The notes under the pieces were generated by a model, which saw only the letters and a list, made by a program, of their open reading frames with translations, was not told the origin of the DNA and ran no database searches. From assembly GCA_021792135.1 (NCBI GenBank), contig JAJYVF010000012.1:62001-126000 (forward strand): DNA of 64,000 nucleotides, given 5' to 3'. Position numbers and translations under genes: made by a program. Source of the DNA: Acidobacteriota bacterium (GTDB lineage: Bacteria > Acidobacteriota > Terriglobia > Terriglobales > Acidobacteriaceae). Positions 1 through 7,374 of the stretch are shown here, piece after piece (position 1 is the first letter of the stretch; each line of letters begins with the position of its first letter).

Positions 1-1258
1 TTCCCTGCGAGACCAGGGGGTTGACCGGACCGGCAGGCAGAGCGAGCGGGCCGGTGGCGCCGGGAGATTCGATGTACGGCCGAAAGGGGGCAGCGGTGTA
101 CGCCTCTTCCTGCTGTCTCTGCAGAGCAAGCTGCGCGGCAATGGCCGGATCGTCGCGGTCGTCAACCCGGCTCCTGACGCCCAGGAAGATGGTCCCGAGC
201 AGAACCACCGAGACGGCGAGCACCGGAATCGGCCTGCGCCATGGCCGGCGCTCGAGCCTGCGGTCGAGGAACGGCAGCAGGAAGAAGAGCAGGGCCAGAA
301 CGGCAGGAGTGATCACGACCGCGAACACCACCTTCGGCCCTTCCCAGAACTTGAGCCATTCGAACGCGGGCAGATAATACCACTCGGGCCGGGGCAGGTA
401 GTGCGTGTCCGCGGGGTTGGCGATGGGTCCCAGCCCCACCGGACGGGCGTATGCCAGGAATCCCAGACCCGCCATGAGGAGCAGCGCGAAAGCCATATCC
501 ATGAGAACCTGGCGCGGATAGAAGCCCTCGGGAGGGAGTTTGGGTGCTACGGGGTCTTCCTGGATGGGACCGGCTGCGCCAGCCTTGCGGAAGAGGAAGA
601 TGTGAATGGCGATAAAGGCGAAGATCGCCCCGGGCAGGACAAAAACGTGGGCGACAAAAAAGCGCGACAGGGTGAGGGTGCCGATGGTATCGCCGCCACG
701 CAGCAGGCGCGTGAGCCACTGGCCGATCCAGGGCACCTGGCCGACGATATTTGTCCCGACGGCGGTTGCGAAATAGGCCTTCTGATCCCAGGGAAGCAGA
801 TAGCCGGTGAAGCCCATGCCCAGCACGAAGAGGGAGAGCGTCGCTCCGGAGATCCAGAGCAGCTCGCGCCTGCCCTTGAAGGAGCCGTACAGGAAGGTTT
901 GCAGGAAGTGGAGGACCAGCACGATGATCATCGCGCTGGAGCCGTAGTAGTGGAGGCTGCGCAGGAAGTCGCCTGCCGCCACCTGTTTGGTGATGTAGGC
1001 AACGCTGGTGTGCGCGGTTTCCGCCGAGGGAACGTAATAGAGCGCGAGGCAGACGCCGGTGATGATCTGGGAGATGAAGATGAACAGCAGTCCCGAACCA
1101 AACACGTAGGCGAATCGCGCTCCGCCGGGAATCGGCTCGTCGAGGGATTCCCTCATCAGCTTGTCGACGCCGGCCCGCCGGTCAAGCCAGTGGAACAGGC
1201 GGGTTCGGGCACTGGCGCCGCGCGGGGCGGCAGAGGTTACTTCGTGCTTTTCATCCAC
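1..1258 (-). CDS. Cytochrome b of a Rieske/cytochrome bc complex (3' end outside window)
   Basis: Membrane subunit that passes electrons from quinol through two b hemes. The frame opens at a GTG 12 nt after the Rieske stop, with AGTGAGG in front, and stays open to the window edge (419 codons seen). Heme ligands are visible in SLHYYG and VLHFL (13 residues between the two His) and in VAHVFVL and AIHIFL (14 residues between), the second spacing being the cytochrome b6 type. The Qo motif PEWYYLP is present, so the subunit IV part is fused. Later residues form a charged region after the last clear helix. It is the third gene of the operon with the Rieske protein and the porin-cytochrome. The C-terminus is missing, so an added cytochrome c domain cannot be excluded. 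Confidence 0.93.
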   Translation of the reverse strand, partial: MDEKHEVTSAAPRGASARTRLFHWLDRRAGVDKLMRESLDEPIPGGARFAYVFGSGLLFIFISQIITGVCLALYYVPSAETAHTSVAYITKQVAAGDFLRSLHYYGSSAMIIVLVLHFLQTFLYGSFKGRRELLWISGATLSLFVLGMGFTGYLLPWDQKAYFATAVGTNIVGQVPWIGQWLTRLLRGGDTIGTLTLSRFFVAHVFVLPGAIFAFIAIHIFLFRKAGAAGPIQEDPVAPKLPPEGFYPRQVLMDMAFALLLMAGLGFLAYARPVGLGPIANPADTHYLPRPEWYYLPAFEWLKFWEGPKVVFAVVITPAVLALLFFLLPFLDRRLERRPWRRPIPVLAVSVVLLGTIFLGVRSRVDDRDDPAIAAQLALQRQQEEAYTAAPFRPYIESPGATGPLALPAGPVNPLVSQG

Positions 1259-1270
1259 GGTATCGCCTCA

Positions 1271-1840
1271 CTAACTCAGTTGTTCCTGGTTGGGCACATC
1301 GGAGCGGAAGTACTCGAAGTGGACCTGGAGCTTGCCCCCCTGGACTCTGGTGGGCAGGCGATCCATGGAACGCGGCGGTGGCCCAAAGACGTGCTGGCCG
1401 TCGGGGGCGAAGCGGCCGCCATGGCAGGGGCAGACGAACTCGTCCTGAGCCTTCTGCCAGGAGACGCTGCAGCCGAGGTGGGGGCAAATGGCAGAAAGAA
1501 CCTCCAGCTGGCCCTGCTGGCCGCGTGTGACATAGACCGACTGAGCCGAGACCACCTCGCGCCAGCCGTCACGCTGGGCAAAGGTGATGGTCTTGCGAAC
1601 GGGAGACGTCGAGCCGGCGAACTCGGTCATATCGCCGACGTCGGACCATTCCGTTCCGCTGGCTTTGGCGTAAAGCGGATAAAGGACATAGCGCAGCACC
1701 GGGATGGAGAGGAAAGCTCCCATGCCCGCGGTGCCGATGGCCATCAGCGCTCCGAAGAAGGAGCGCCGGTTGATGATGATGACATCCTTGCCGGCCGCGA
1801 CTCTTTCCGATGGTTTGCTGGTATTGATTTCCTGTTCCAC
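1271..1840 (-). CDS. Rieske [2Fe-2S] iron-sulfur protein of the bc complex
   Basis: 189-aa subunit that takes electrons from quinol at the Qo site and hands them to a cytochrome c. The cluster-binding motifs are CPHLGC (residues 119-124) and CPCHGG (137-142), giving two Cys and two His ligands plus the disulfide pair. The N-terminus has a twin-arginine stretch (NRRSFF, about residue 24) followed by one membrane anchor (about 28-50), as in Rieske proteins exported by Tat. It lies between the porin-cytochrome (9 nt gap) and cytochrome b (12 nt gap), so the three genes are surely one transcript. Family identity is certain. Whether the electron acceptor is soluble or membrane-bound is not shown here. 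Confidence 0.96.
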   Translation of the reverse strand: MEQEINTSKPSERVAAGKDVIIINRRSFFGALMAIGTAGMGAFLSIPVLRYVLYPLYAKASGTEWSDVGDMTEFAGSTSPVRKTITFAQRDGWREVVSAQSVYVTRGQQGQLEVLSAICPHLGCSVSWQKAQDEFVCPCHGGRFAPDGQHVFGPPPRSMDRLPTRVQGGKLQVHFEYFRSDVPNQEQLS

Positions 1841-1849
1841 GACGTTCTC

Positions 1850-3169
1850 CTAGAAGTTGAGCCAGAGGGCCATGAATGCGGTGTTGTTGTCGGAGGCGCT
1901 GCGCAGTGCGCCGTCGTAGTTGGTGCTGGAGCCGTTGAACTTGAAATAGCCCGAATAGTTCAGGTCGATATTGATGTTCTGCACCGGCCAGAAGCCGAAC
2001 TGGGCAATGTAGCCGCTGGTATCGGGATTGCCGTTCCTGCTGCCGGTGAGCGCAGCCGGCGCATAGAGAGCCGGGTCGGTGTTGCCGGTGGTGGAGAAGA
2101 GAGCGCCGGTGACCGTATAGCGGGTTCGCCAGTGGTAAGTGCTGTCGAATTTGAGAGTATTCAGGTGGTTGGATTTCGTGGTTGCGCCTTTGTTCAGATG
2201 GGTCGCATCCAGCTGCGATGCCTCGTGGATCCAGGTTCCGTGCATATCCAGGAGGTTCGGTCCGAAGGGGCGCTCGTACTGGAAATCAACGGAGGGATCG
2301 ATATAACTGTCCTGCGGACCGGAAATCGCTCCGGGGTAAGAACTGACATAAATCCCGTAAGTGCCCACCTCGAGATAATTGCCGGCCCAGGTCTGTTGCC
2401 ATGCCGCGCGCCAGTAAGGGGCGACCCCGTGGATGTTATAGCTCTGGTTAGTCCCGGTGACGGGCGTTGGCGCACCGGCGTGCTCGGTACGGTAGACGGT
2501 CAGGTCGGCGTAGAGATGGTCGTTCCACATGCCGTAACCGCCGACGCCGGCGACATCCTGGCCGAGGTTGCCATTGATCACGGGCGAGGCCAGTGGCGAG
2601 ACGCCGGATGCGGTCGAGATCCAGGGAAAGCCCCAGGCCGGCGTGCTGTTCCAGAGGTCTTCGACGGTCGGATTGTTATTAACGGTGATGCCGTAGTCGA
2701 GGTTCTGTCCGGCGAATTTGTGCTGATTGGCATAGCGAAGATCGGTATTATCCATGCCGAAGTGATCGTCGCTGTGGGTGTACGTGACCTGCGCGAGGGA
2801 GCCGAAGTGGGTGGCGAAGGCGCCCGCGAGGAAGATGCTGAGCTGCTGGGGGAACCCGGCAGCGTTGTTCTGGCTCGCCGGCTGATCGGCCTGGAACGCG
2901 GTGTTGGAAACGATGACCATGGCGGAGAGAGGGATGTATTTCGACAGAAGAAGATCGCGGGTATTGCCGACCTTGTCTTTTTTCGTCAGATCGGTGAGCA
3001 CATAGCCGTGGAGCTTGAAGTTACGGCCAAATGCAGTGAGCTCCGGAGGGTCACTGTGGCAGACGTTGCAGGAGAGGCCGGTCTGGCGCGCGAAGCTGGG
3101 AACGGCGCGCGCGTACTGCACTCCGAGAAGCAGGTATACCGAAGCAACAAGGGACAGGAGTTTCTTCAT
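1850..3169 (-). CDS. Cyc2-like outer-membrane monoheme cytochrome-porin fusion
   Basis: 439-aa exported protein. A signal peptide ends near residue 22, one heme c site CNVCH sits at 34-38, and the conserved string PELTAFGRNFKLHGY follows directly. The remaining roughly 380 residues have alternating hydrophobic and aromatic strands and end WLNF, as in outer-membrane beta-barrels. An N-terminal single heme plugged into a barrel is the layout of Cyc2, the iron-oxidising outer-membrane cytochrome, and of related proteins often listed only as cytochrome C. First gene of an operon with the Rieske and cytochrome b genes, which suggests electron exchange across the outer membrane. Substrate is unknown: Fe(II) oxidation is a hypothesis. 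A heme-bearing porin with another role is the alternative. Confidence 0.72.
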   Translation of the reverse strand: MKKLLSLVASVYLLLGVQYARAVPSFARQTGLSCNVCHSDPPELTAFGRNFKLHGYVLTDLTKKDKVGNTRDLLLSKYIPLSAMVIVSNTAFQADQPASQNNAAGFPQQLSIFLAGAFATHFGSLAQVTYTHSDDHFGMDNTDLRYANQHKFAGQNLDYGITVNNNPTVEDLWNSTPAWGFPWISTASGVSPLASPVINGNLGQDVAGVGGYGMWNDHLYADLTVYRTEHAGAPTPVTGTNQSYNIHGVAPYWRAAWQQTWAGNYLEVGTYGIYVSSYPGAISGPQDSYIDPSVDFQYERPFGPNLLDMHGTWIHEASQLDATHLNKGATTKSNHLNTLKFDSTYHWRTRYTVTGALFSTTGNTDPALYAPAALTGSRNGNPDTSGYIAQFGFWPVQNINIDLNYSGYFKFNGSSTNYDGALRSASDNNTAFMALWLNF

Positions 3170-3890
3170 TACTTACCCTCTCTGGAAATGCGGTTACAAC
3201 TTTAACAGGTGTTTCGGGGCCGGTCGGGGAGCCGTGGCAACGGGATCTCGCGCAGGGCCGGTCCGCGGCCGGGATCGCGTTGTCAGGACGTCCCCTTTGC
3301 TGTTGCCGCAAACCGATCATCCGAGCATCCGCGAGCGAGGGCGGCTCAGTTGTTTGCGGAAATCGTCAGCAGGCAGATTGCGCCGCGGGACGGGATTCCC
3401 GCTGTCCGGGAGGGGATCGGGATGGGAGCAGGATCCTGAGGGATTCGAGGGTGTGGGTCCGCACCACGAGAGGACTGCTTCGGGAGAACAGCAGAGGAAA
3501 CCGCTGCTTCAGGGAGAGAACCGCCTGCGACTCCGGGACGGTATGGGTATGGTGTTTGAATTCGGGCACCGATGCCAGTTGCGAGTGGCGCGGTTCCAGC
3601 CATAACCGTGCGGACTGAGTCCGGAGAGCCGCACCAGGGTGCTGCGCATGCCGGATCATTCCGATGCCCGGCCCCCGCAGAAGCACGGTAATCACGATTC
3701 CGAAGAGGACAGGGCAGCAGGGGCGCAGGAATACGCCTCCCGCGAAGAACCGGCGCCGTGAACCCGTTCCTGAAGCGGGCGGGTCGCGGCGCGGGCTGCT
3801 GTTGCCCCTCGTCAATGAAGTCCAGGTGCTCAAAGCGAATCGGAAATCCCTGTGTTCCTGGGGGTGGGGACCAGAAGCACGACCGGCTTA

Positions 3891-3896
3891 TTTATA
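3891..3896 (-). promoter_or_regulatory. Candidate -10 element for leftward transcription of the bc operon
   Basis: Reads TATAAA on the minus strand. A start about 7 nt downstream (near 3884) would put the centre of the adjacent CRP/FNR palindrome at about -47, close to the class II activator position of -41.5. No good -35 element is visible, as expected of an activator-dependent promoter. Inference from sequence only. Confidence 0.35.
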
Positions 3897-3923
3897 GATT
3901 AGTAACAGCGGGGAACTCCTTTC

Positions 3924-3939
3924 TGTGACGTGGATCACA
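3924..3939. promoter_or_regulatory. CRP/FNR-family binding site
   Basis: Perfect TGTGA-N6-TCACA dyad (TGTGACGTGGATCACA), identical in its half-sites to the E. coli CRP consensus. FNR-type proteins prefer TTGAT half-sites, so a CRP-like regulator fits better. It lies 755 bp upstream of the porin-cytochrome start with no confident gene between. The gene to its right ends convergently, so the leftward operon is the likely target. Confidence 0.6.
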
Positions 3940-4069
3940 ATGTTGCCGCGACGACCATGCGACGGTGGCCGCGGACTTCGGCACAGAAGCCCCAATTCCA
4001 CATTGCCAAAGGATCCACGAAACTGCAACTTCCTCGGGAGGACGTCTCGGATGAGACAACGCCGCCCGC

Positions 4070-5332
4070 TCAGCGCCTGTTCAGGGTGATCTGGAGGCGT
4101 GTGTCTTGCGGGAAGTCGATGTCGTGGCCTCTGCCGATCCAGCGGTAGTAGACCGACTTCGACAGTGCGTAGAATGCGAAGCCCCGGGCGACAGCCGCAT
4201 TGGCGGCAGCCATGGCAGCCACGCGCGCGGCAAAGCCGAAGCCGTTGCTGAGGACGCCGCCGTTGACCTGGTGGCTGGCGTCACTGCCATAGGTGTCGGC
4301 GGCCATCATTCCCAGAGCCAGCGGAGCGAGATATTTTTTCGGTCCCGAAGTGGCTTGCGCCGTGCCTTCGTCGGTGATTTTTACGTGGTCCCTGGAGGCT
4401 GTCTCGGCGGCGGAGAGATTGCCGTGAATGGCGGGAGCATCGTTTCGGGACATCTCCACGCGGCGAAAGGTGAAGCGCAGTTTCCCGTTGCGGCCAAACC
4501 ATCGCGCCGGCTGGGCCTGGGTGACGACCCCGTCCATTTGGGCACCTTCGGGAATGACCAGATCCTTGCCGTCCGGGGTAAGAAGCGGTTTTGTCAGCAC
4601 GGCCGTTACGGGCTGTCCCTTGCGGGCCGTGGCTGAAGTCAGTTCGGTCGTCAGCCGTGCTTCGATGACCCCGGTGGGTGTGGCGCCGTGGAGGTCAGCG
4701 AGCGGCAGAGGCGAAAACGGATGCGTCTCGCGGATATCCACCGGAGCGGTAAGCCGGGCATCGTATTCTGTCCCCGTCCAGATCATCATGGGGTGCCAGG
4801 GAAGCTGGTCGTAGACCCATCTCTGCAGCCGGTCGCCGAGGTTCGGATGGTGCACCGACTCGATCGCTTCGTGTTTGCCTTCCGCGATCTGGGTTTTGGT
4901 ACGGGCAATTAACGAAGGACGCTTCCCGGGCGCGCGCATGCGGACCAGGGTGGCATCCCTCTGGACCACGAGCGTGGTCATGGAGACGGGCTTCTGACCA
5001 GGGACGTCGATCGCGTCGAAGACGACGTCGGGCGCCACCGGCGGAGCGAAGTCGCCGTCGAGAAGGGCCTGGGTTTTGCTGACCATCGGGAGCCGGATCC
5101 TGCCGCGGATGACTCCTGAGATGCGGGTATTGACCGGCAGGACCTGATGGTCGAGCAGGTAAATGGGTGCGATCAGGCGGCCCTCAATCTGTTCGCCCGT
5201 CCTGACGCGATAGCGGTGATCGACCTGGATGCGAAGCGGGACTCCTGCCGGGATCTGCGCGACCTGGGCCGGCGCCGCCACTCCGGGAAACAGCGCAGCC
5301 AGAAGAAGGAGTTTCATTGCACGACCATCCAT
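4070..5332 (-). CDS. Secreted protein of unknown function
   Basis: 420 aa from an ATG at 5332 that has GGAGGG seven bases upstream; an in-frame ATG at 5317 is the alternative. The N-terminus (MKLLLLAALFPGVAAPAQ) is a signal peptide, so the protein is periplasmic or outer-membrane associated. The N-terminal third has beta-rich segments that recur in similar form (for example GVPLRIQVDHRYRVRTGEQI and the later region around LTTELTSATARKGQPVTAVL), suggesting a duplicated domain. The C-terminal part contains a Gly/Ala-rich hydrophobic stretch (GFGFAARVAAMAAANAAVARG). I do not recognise the family. It starts 75 nt after the YceI gene, in the same direction, so the two probably share a transcript. 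Confidence 0.82.
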   Translation of the reverse strand: MDGRAMKLLLLAALFPGVAAPAQVAQIPAGVPLRIQVDHRYRVRTGEQIEGRLIAPIYLLDHQVLPVNTRISGVIRGRIRLPMVSKTQALLDGDFAPPVAPDVVFDAIDVPGQKPVSMTTLVVQRDATLVRMRAPGKRPSLIARTKTQIAEGKHEAIESVHHPNLGDRLQRWVYDQLPWHPMMIWTGTEYDARLTAPVDIRETHPFSPLPLADLHGATPTGVIEARLTTELTSATARKGQPVTAVLTKPLLTPDGKDLVIPEGAQMDGVVTQAQPARWFGRNGKLRFTFRRVEMSRNDAPAIHGNLSAAETASRDHVKITDEGTAQATSGPKKYLAPLALGMMAADTYGSDASHQVNGGVLSNGFGFAARVAAMAAANAAVARGFAFYALSKSVYYRWIGRGHDIDFPQDTRLQITLNRR

Positions 5333-5406
5333 CCTGGCTCCCTCCGCGGGCTCGCGGGAAGCGCCGGCGTCTCCCCCGGGCCCGGAGAAAATCAGCACAA
5401 CAAGGT

Positions 5407-5985
5407 TCAGGCCGCCGGGCCGATCTGGCCTGTCAGAGTGAGATCGATCTTCACCTGCTTTGCCACCTTCAGGATGAAGATGCTGGGATCCTTGACTCCC
5501 CACTGAACATAGGGAATGACAAAGCTGCCAGTTGCCGTGCAGTGGCCGCCATCGATCTGGACGGTCATGGGCACGGTAACTTCATGCGGCCGGCCAATGA
5601 GCGTGAAGGTTCCCTTCACCTGGATCCGCGCGCTGCCCGAGCCGGGAATCTGTCCGGTATAGGAGGCCGGCGCGAAGACGATGTCCGGAAAGGCTTTCAC
5701 CCTGAGCTGATCGTTCTTCATCTTCTTGTCACGGCTCTTATCGCCGCTGTCGCCGCTGGCCGCCGACACTATGATCTTTCCGTTCATCTGCCCGGTGACG
5801 CGGTCGAAGGAGATGTCACCCGACGCGATGTGGAAGGTTCCGTTGACTTCGTGCGAACCGGTCAGGGAGAAGTGCACGGCGCTCTGACCGGCATCGATGA
5901 CGTAGTGGGAATCGTCGGCTACGGCACTGGACGCACCGGCGAAGACGATGAGCAGAATGCAGGCCAGCAGCGCTCGGTGTCCCAT
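5407..5985 (-). CDS. YceI-family periplasmic lipid-binding protein
   Basis: 192 aa. The start at 5985 (MGHRALLACILL) gives a clean signal peptide; longer upstream frames lack one. The mature protein follows the YceI lipocalin-like pattern: YVIDAGQSAVHFSLTGSHEV near the start, the VKAFPDIVF segment, FTLIGRPHEVTVPM, and a final strand. YceI proteins are small beta-barrels that bind isoprenoid chains such as octaprenyl compounds in structurally studied members. It is divergent from the isoprenyl diphosphate synthase gene 460 bp to the right, which is suggestive but not proof of a shared lipid. The secreted protein downstream is likely co-transcribed. Confidence 0.9.
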   Translation of the reverse strand: MGHRALLACILLIVFAGASSAVADDSHYVIDAGQSAVHFSLTGSHEVNGTFHIASGDISFDRVTGQMNGKIIVSAASGDSGDKSRDKKMKNDQLRVKAFPDIVFAPASYTGQIPGSGSARIQVKGTFTLIGRPHEVTVPMTVQIDGGHCTATGSFVIPYVQWGVKDPSIFILKVAKQVKIDLTLTGQIGPAA

Positions 5986-6447
5986 GCGTTTACGGTTCTC
6001 TGCCAGCGAGCCGAACAGGACAAGCGAACGCCGGTTGCGACGCTCCGCGTGGGTGTCGCCTGTATTCCTTCCAGTGTACAAATGCAAATTCCTCCCCGAG
6101 GTTTGGTTGAGATGCGCGGGATTGCCACGATTAATCTGACATGGAGAGCGTCCGGAGGTCATCGCCCCAGCCCTGTATGAAAAAAACATCACATTGCATT
6201 CATGCAGAAAACGACACCGCGCCCGGCCCCCATCCGGGAGCCGACGGGGCCGGTATCCGGCAAAGATGTCATTGTGCTGTCATTTGAGCTTAATGCAGGC
6301 GCGACCGCGCATGGTTTACTGGAGGTAAGGCAGCCAGAGACGACACAGGATTGAAGCGCAGACCAGCCTGACAGCTGGTGCGCGATGGACCTTTCGGCGA
6401 ATTACTCGTCCAAAAGAGACAGCTCGTCGAAGATGGAGTTCAGCTGC
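5986..6447. other. Divergent intergenic region with a Pho-box-like element
   Basis: Separates the leftward YceI gene from the rightward isoprenyl synthase cluster. The only strong signal is a direct heptad repeat at 6266-6283. In-frame starts for the synthase at 6385 and 6433 fall inside this interval and would shorten it. No confident sigma-70 promoter pair and no small gene were seen. Confidence 0.45.
6266..6283 (+). promoter_or_regulatory. Pho-box-like direct repeat (PhoB/OmpR-family site)
   Basis: ATGTCAT-TGTG-CTGTCAT: two heptads with an 11-base period, matching 13 of 14 heptad positions of the E. coli Pho box (CTGTCAT-N4-CTGTCAT). It lies 165 bp upstream of the chosen start of the isoprenyl synthase cluster. 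A TTAATG at 6290-6295 could be a -10, but it sits closer than the usual 10-11 bp. The OmpR-type regulator encoded at 13657 belongs to the family that binds such repeats. A link to phosphate is inference. Confidence 0.45.
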
Positions 6448-7374
6448 ATGGATTCAACACTGGCGAGCGCGCAGGCGCGGGCTCGGCTTCAGCAAGCTTT
6501 CAAGCGCAGTCTGCCGGTGGCACCCGGCACCGAGCAGCACCTGGCGGGAGCCATTCGCGAGACGCTGCGGCACCGCGGCAGCATGGTGCGCGCGGAGCTG
6601 GCGTATCGCGTGGCCCATTCCTTTGCGCAGCCGGAAGAACGGGCAGAGAGTCTGGCCATCGCCATCGAGTATTTTCACACGGCATCGCTGCTGTTTGACG
6701 ATCTGCCGTCGATGGACAACGCCACCGAGCGCCGCGGAGCGCCCTGCATCCATCAGCGCTATGGCGAAGGGGCCGCGATTCTGGCGGCCCTGGCGCTCAT
6801 CAATCGCGCCTACGCGCTGGTGTGGCAGGCGGTCGCCGGGCTTCCCACGGAAGTTCAGCAGACGGCGCTCAGCTATCTGGAGCGCAACCTTGGCCTGGCG
6901 GGCCTGCTGAATGGGCAGAGTCAGGATCTGCACTATGCCGCGCTGCCCGGCAGCCTGCGTATCCCGCATCAGATTGCCCTCGGCAAGACAGTCTCCCTGA
7001 TCCGGATTCCGCTGGTGCTGCCGGCGATTCTGGGTGGCGCATCACGGAGGGAGATCCGCCACCTCGAGTTCCTGGCTCTGTTCTGGGGACTCGGTTATCA
7101 GACGGTCGATGACCTGAAGGACGTGCTCTTCCCGGGTGGCGAAACGGGCAAGACCGGCGCGCGGGACGCGCAGCTCAACCGGCCCAATCAGGCGCTGTAC
7201 TACGGGATTCCCGGAGCCTTTGAGCGGGCCCGGCGCCTGATGTGTCTTGGAGGCAAGGTCATCTCCGGGCTGACGCGCCGCCGCGAATCTCTTGCGTTTC
7301 TGCTGGAGTCGCACCGCAGGTTCGAAAGCGAGATGGCCGGACTCTCCGAGGCATGCCCCGCCCCGAGTCTATGA
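6448..7374 (+). CDS. Short-chain isoprenyl (polyprenyl) diphosphate synthase
   Basis: 308 aa. Condenses allylic diphosphates with isopentenyl diphosphate. The first aspartate-rich motif is DDLPSMD (84-90), of the DDX4D type found in IspA-like farnesyl/geranylgeranyl synthases, followed by ERRG and a conserved His (102). GQSQDL (156-161) and the second aspartate motif DDLKD (221-225) are also present. I chose the ATG at 6448 because GGAG lies nine bases upstream; ATGs at 6433 and 6385 have no such site. The stop overlaps the ATG of the ABC permease (ATGA), so it is translationally coupled to an exporter. That makes a dedicated lipid product for this cluster plausible, but chain length cannot be read from sequence. 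Confidence 0.9.
   Translation: MDSTLASAQARARLQQAFKRSLPVAPGTEQHLAGAIRETLRHRGSMVRAELAYRVAHSFAQPEERAESLAIAIEYFHTASLLFDDLPSMDNATERRGAPCIHQRYGEGAAILAALALINRAYALVWQAVAGLPTEVQQTALSYLERNLGLAGLLNGQSQDLHYAALPGSLRIPHQIALGKTVSLIRIPLVLPAILGGASRREIRHLEFLALFWGLGYQTVDDLKDVLFPGGETGKTGARDAQLNRPNQALYYGIPGAFERARRLMCLGGKVISGLTRRRESLAFLLESHRRFESEMAGLSEACPAPSL

Larger units (their letters stand above)
3170..4069. other. Long intergenic region upstream of the porin-cytochrome/bc operon
   Basis: 900 bases without a convincing gene. A CRP/FNR-type palindrome (3924-3939) and a leftward -10-like TATAAA (3896-3891) lie near the right end, implying a minus-strand transcript with a leader of roughly 700 nt before the porin-cytochrome ATG at 3169. 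One minus-strand frame (3833-3366, 155 codons) contains a possible membrane segment (VLFGIVITVLL), but it is rich in Arg, Pro and Ser, matches no family I know, and has no clear ribosome-binding site. I do not call it a gene. Nothing else recognisable was seen. Confidence 0.5.

Noticed and set aside
401-3205. 934-codon open frame on the plus strand
   Set aside because: It is antisense to cytochrome b, Rieske and the porin-cytochrome, all of which carry clear family motifs. Its own translation shows no domain.
3366-3833. 155-codon minus-strand frame called as a gene
   Set aside because: No ribosome site, Arg/Pro/Ser-rich, no family. Kept only as a low-interest observation.
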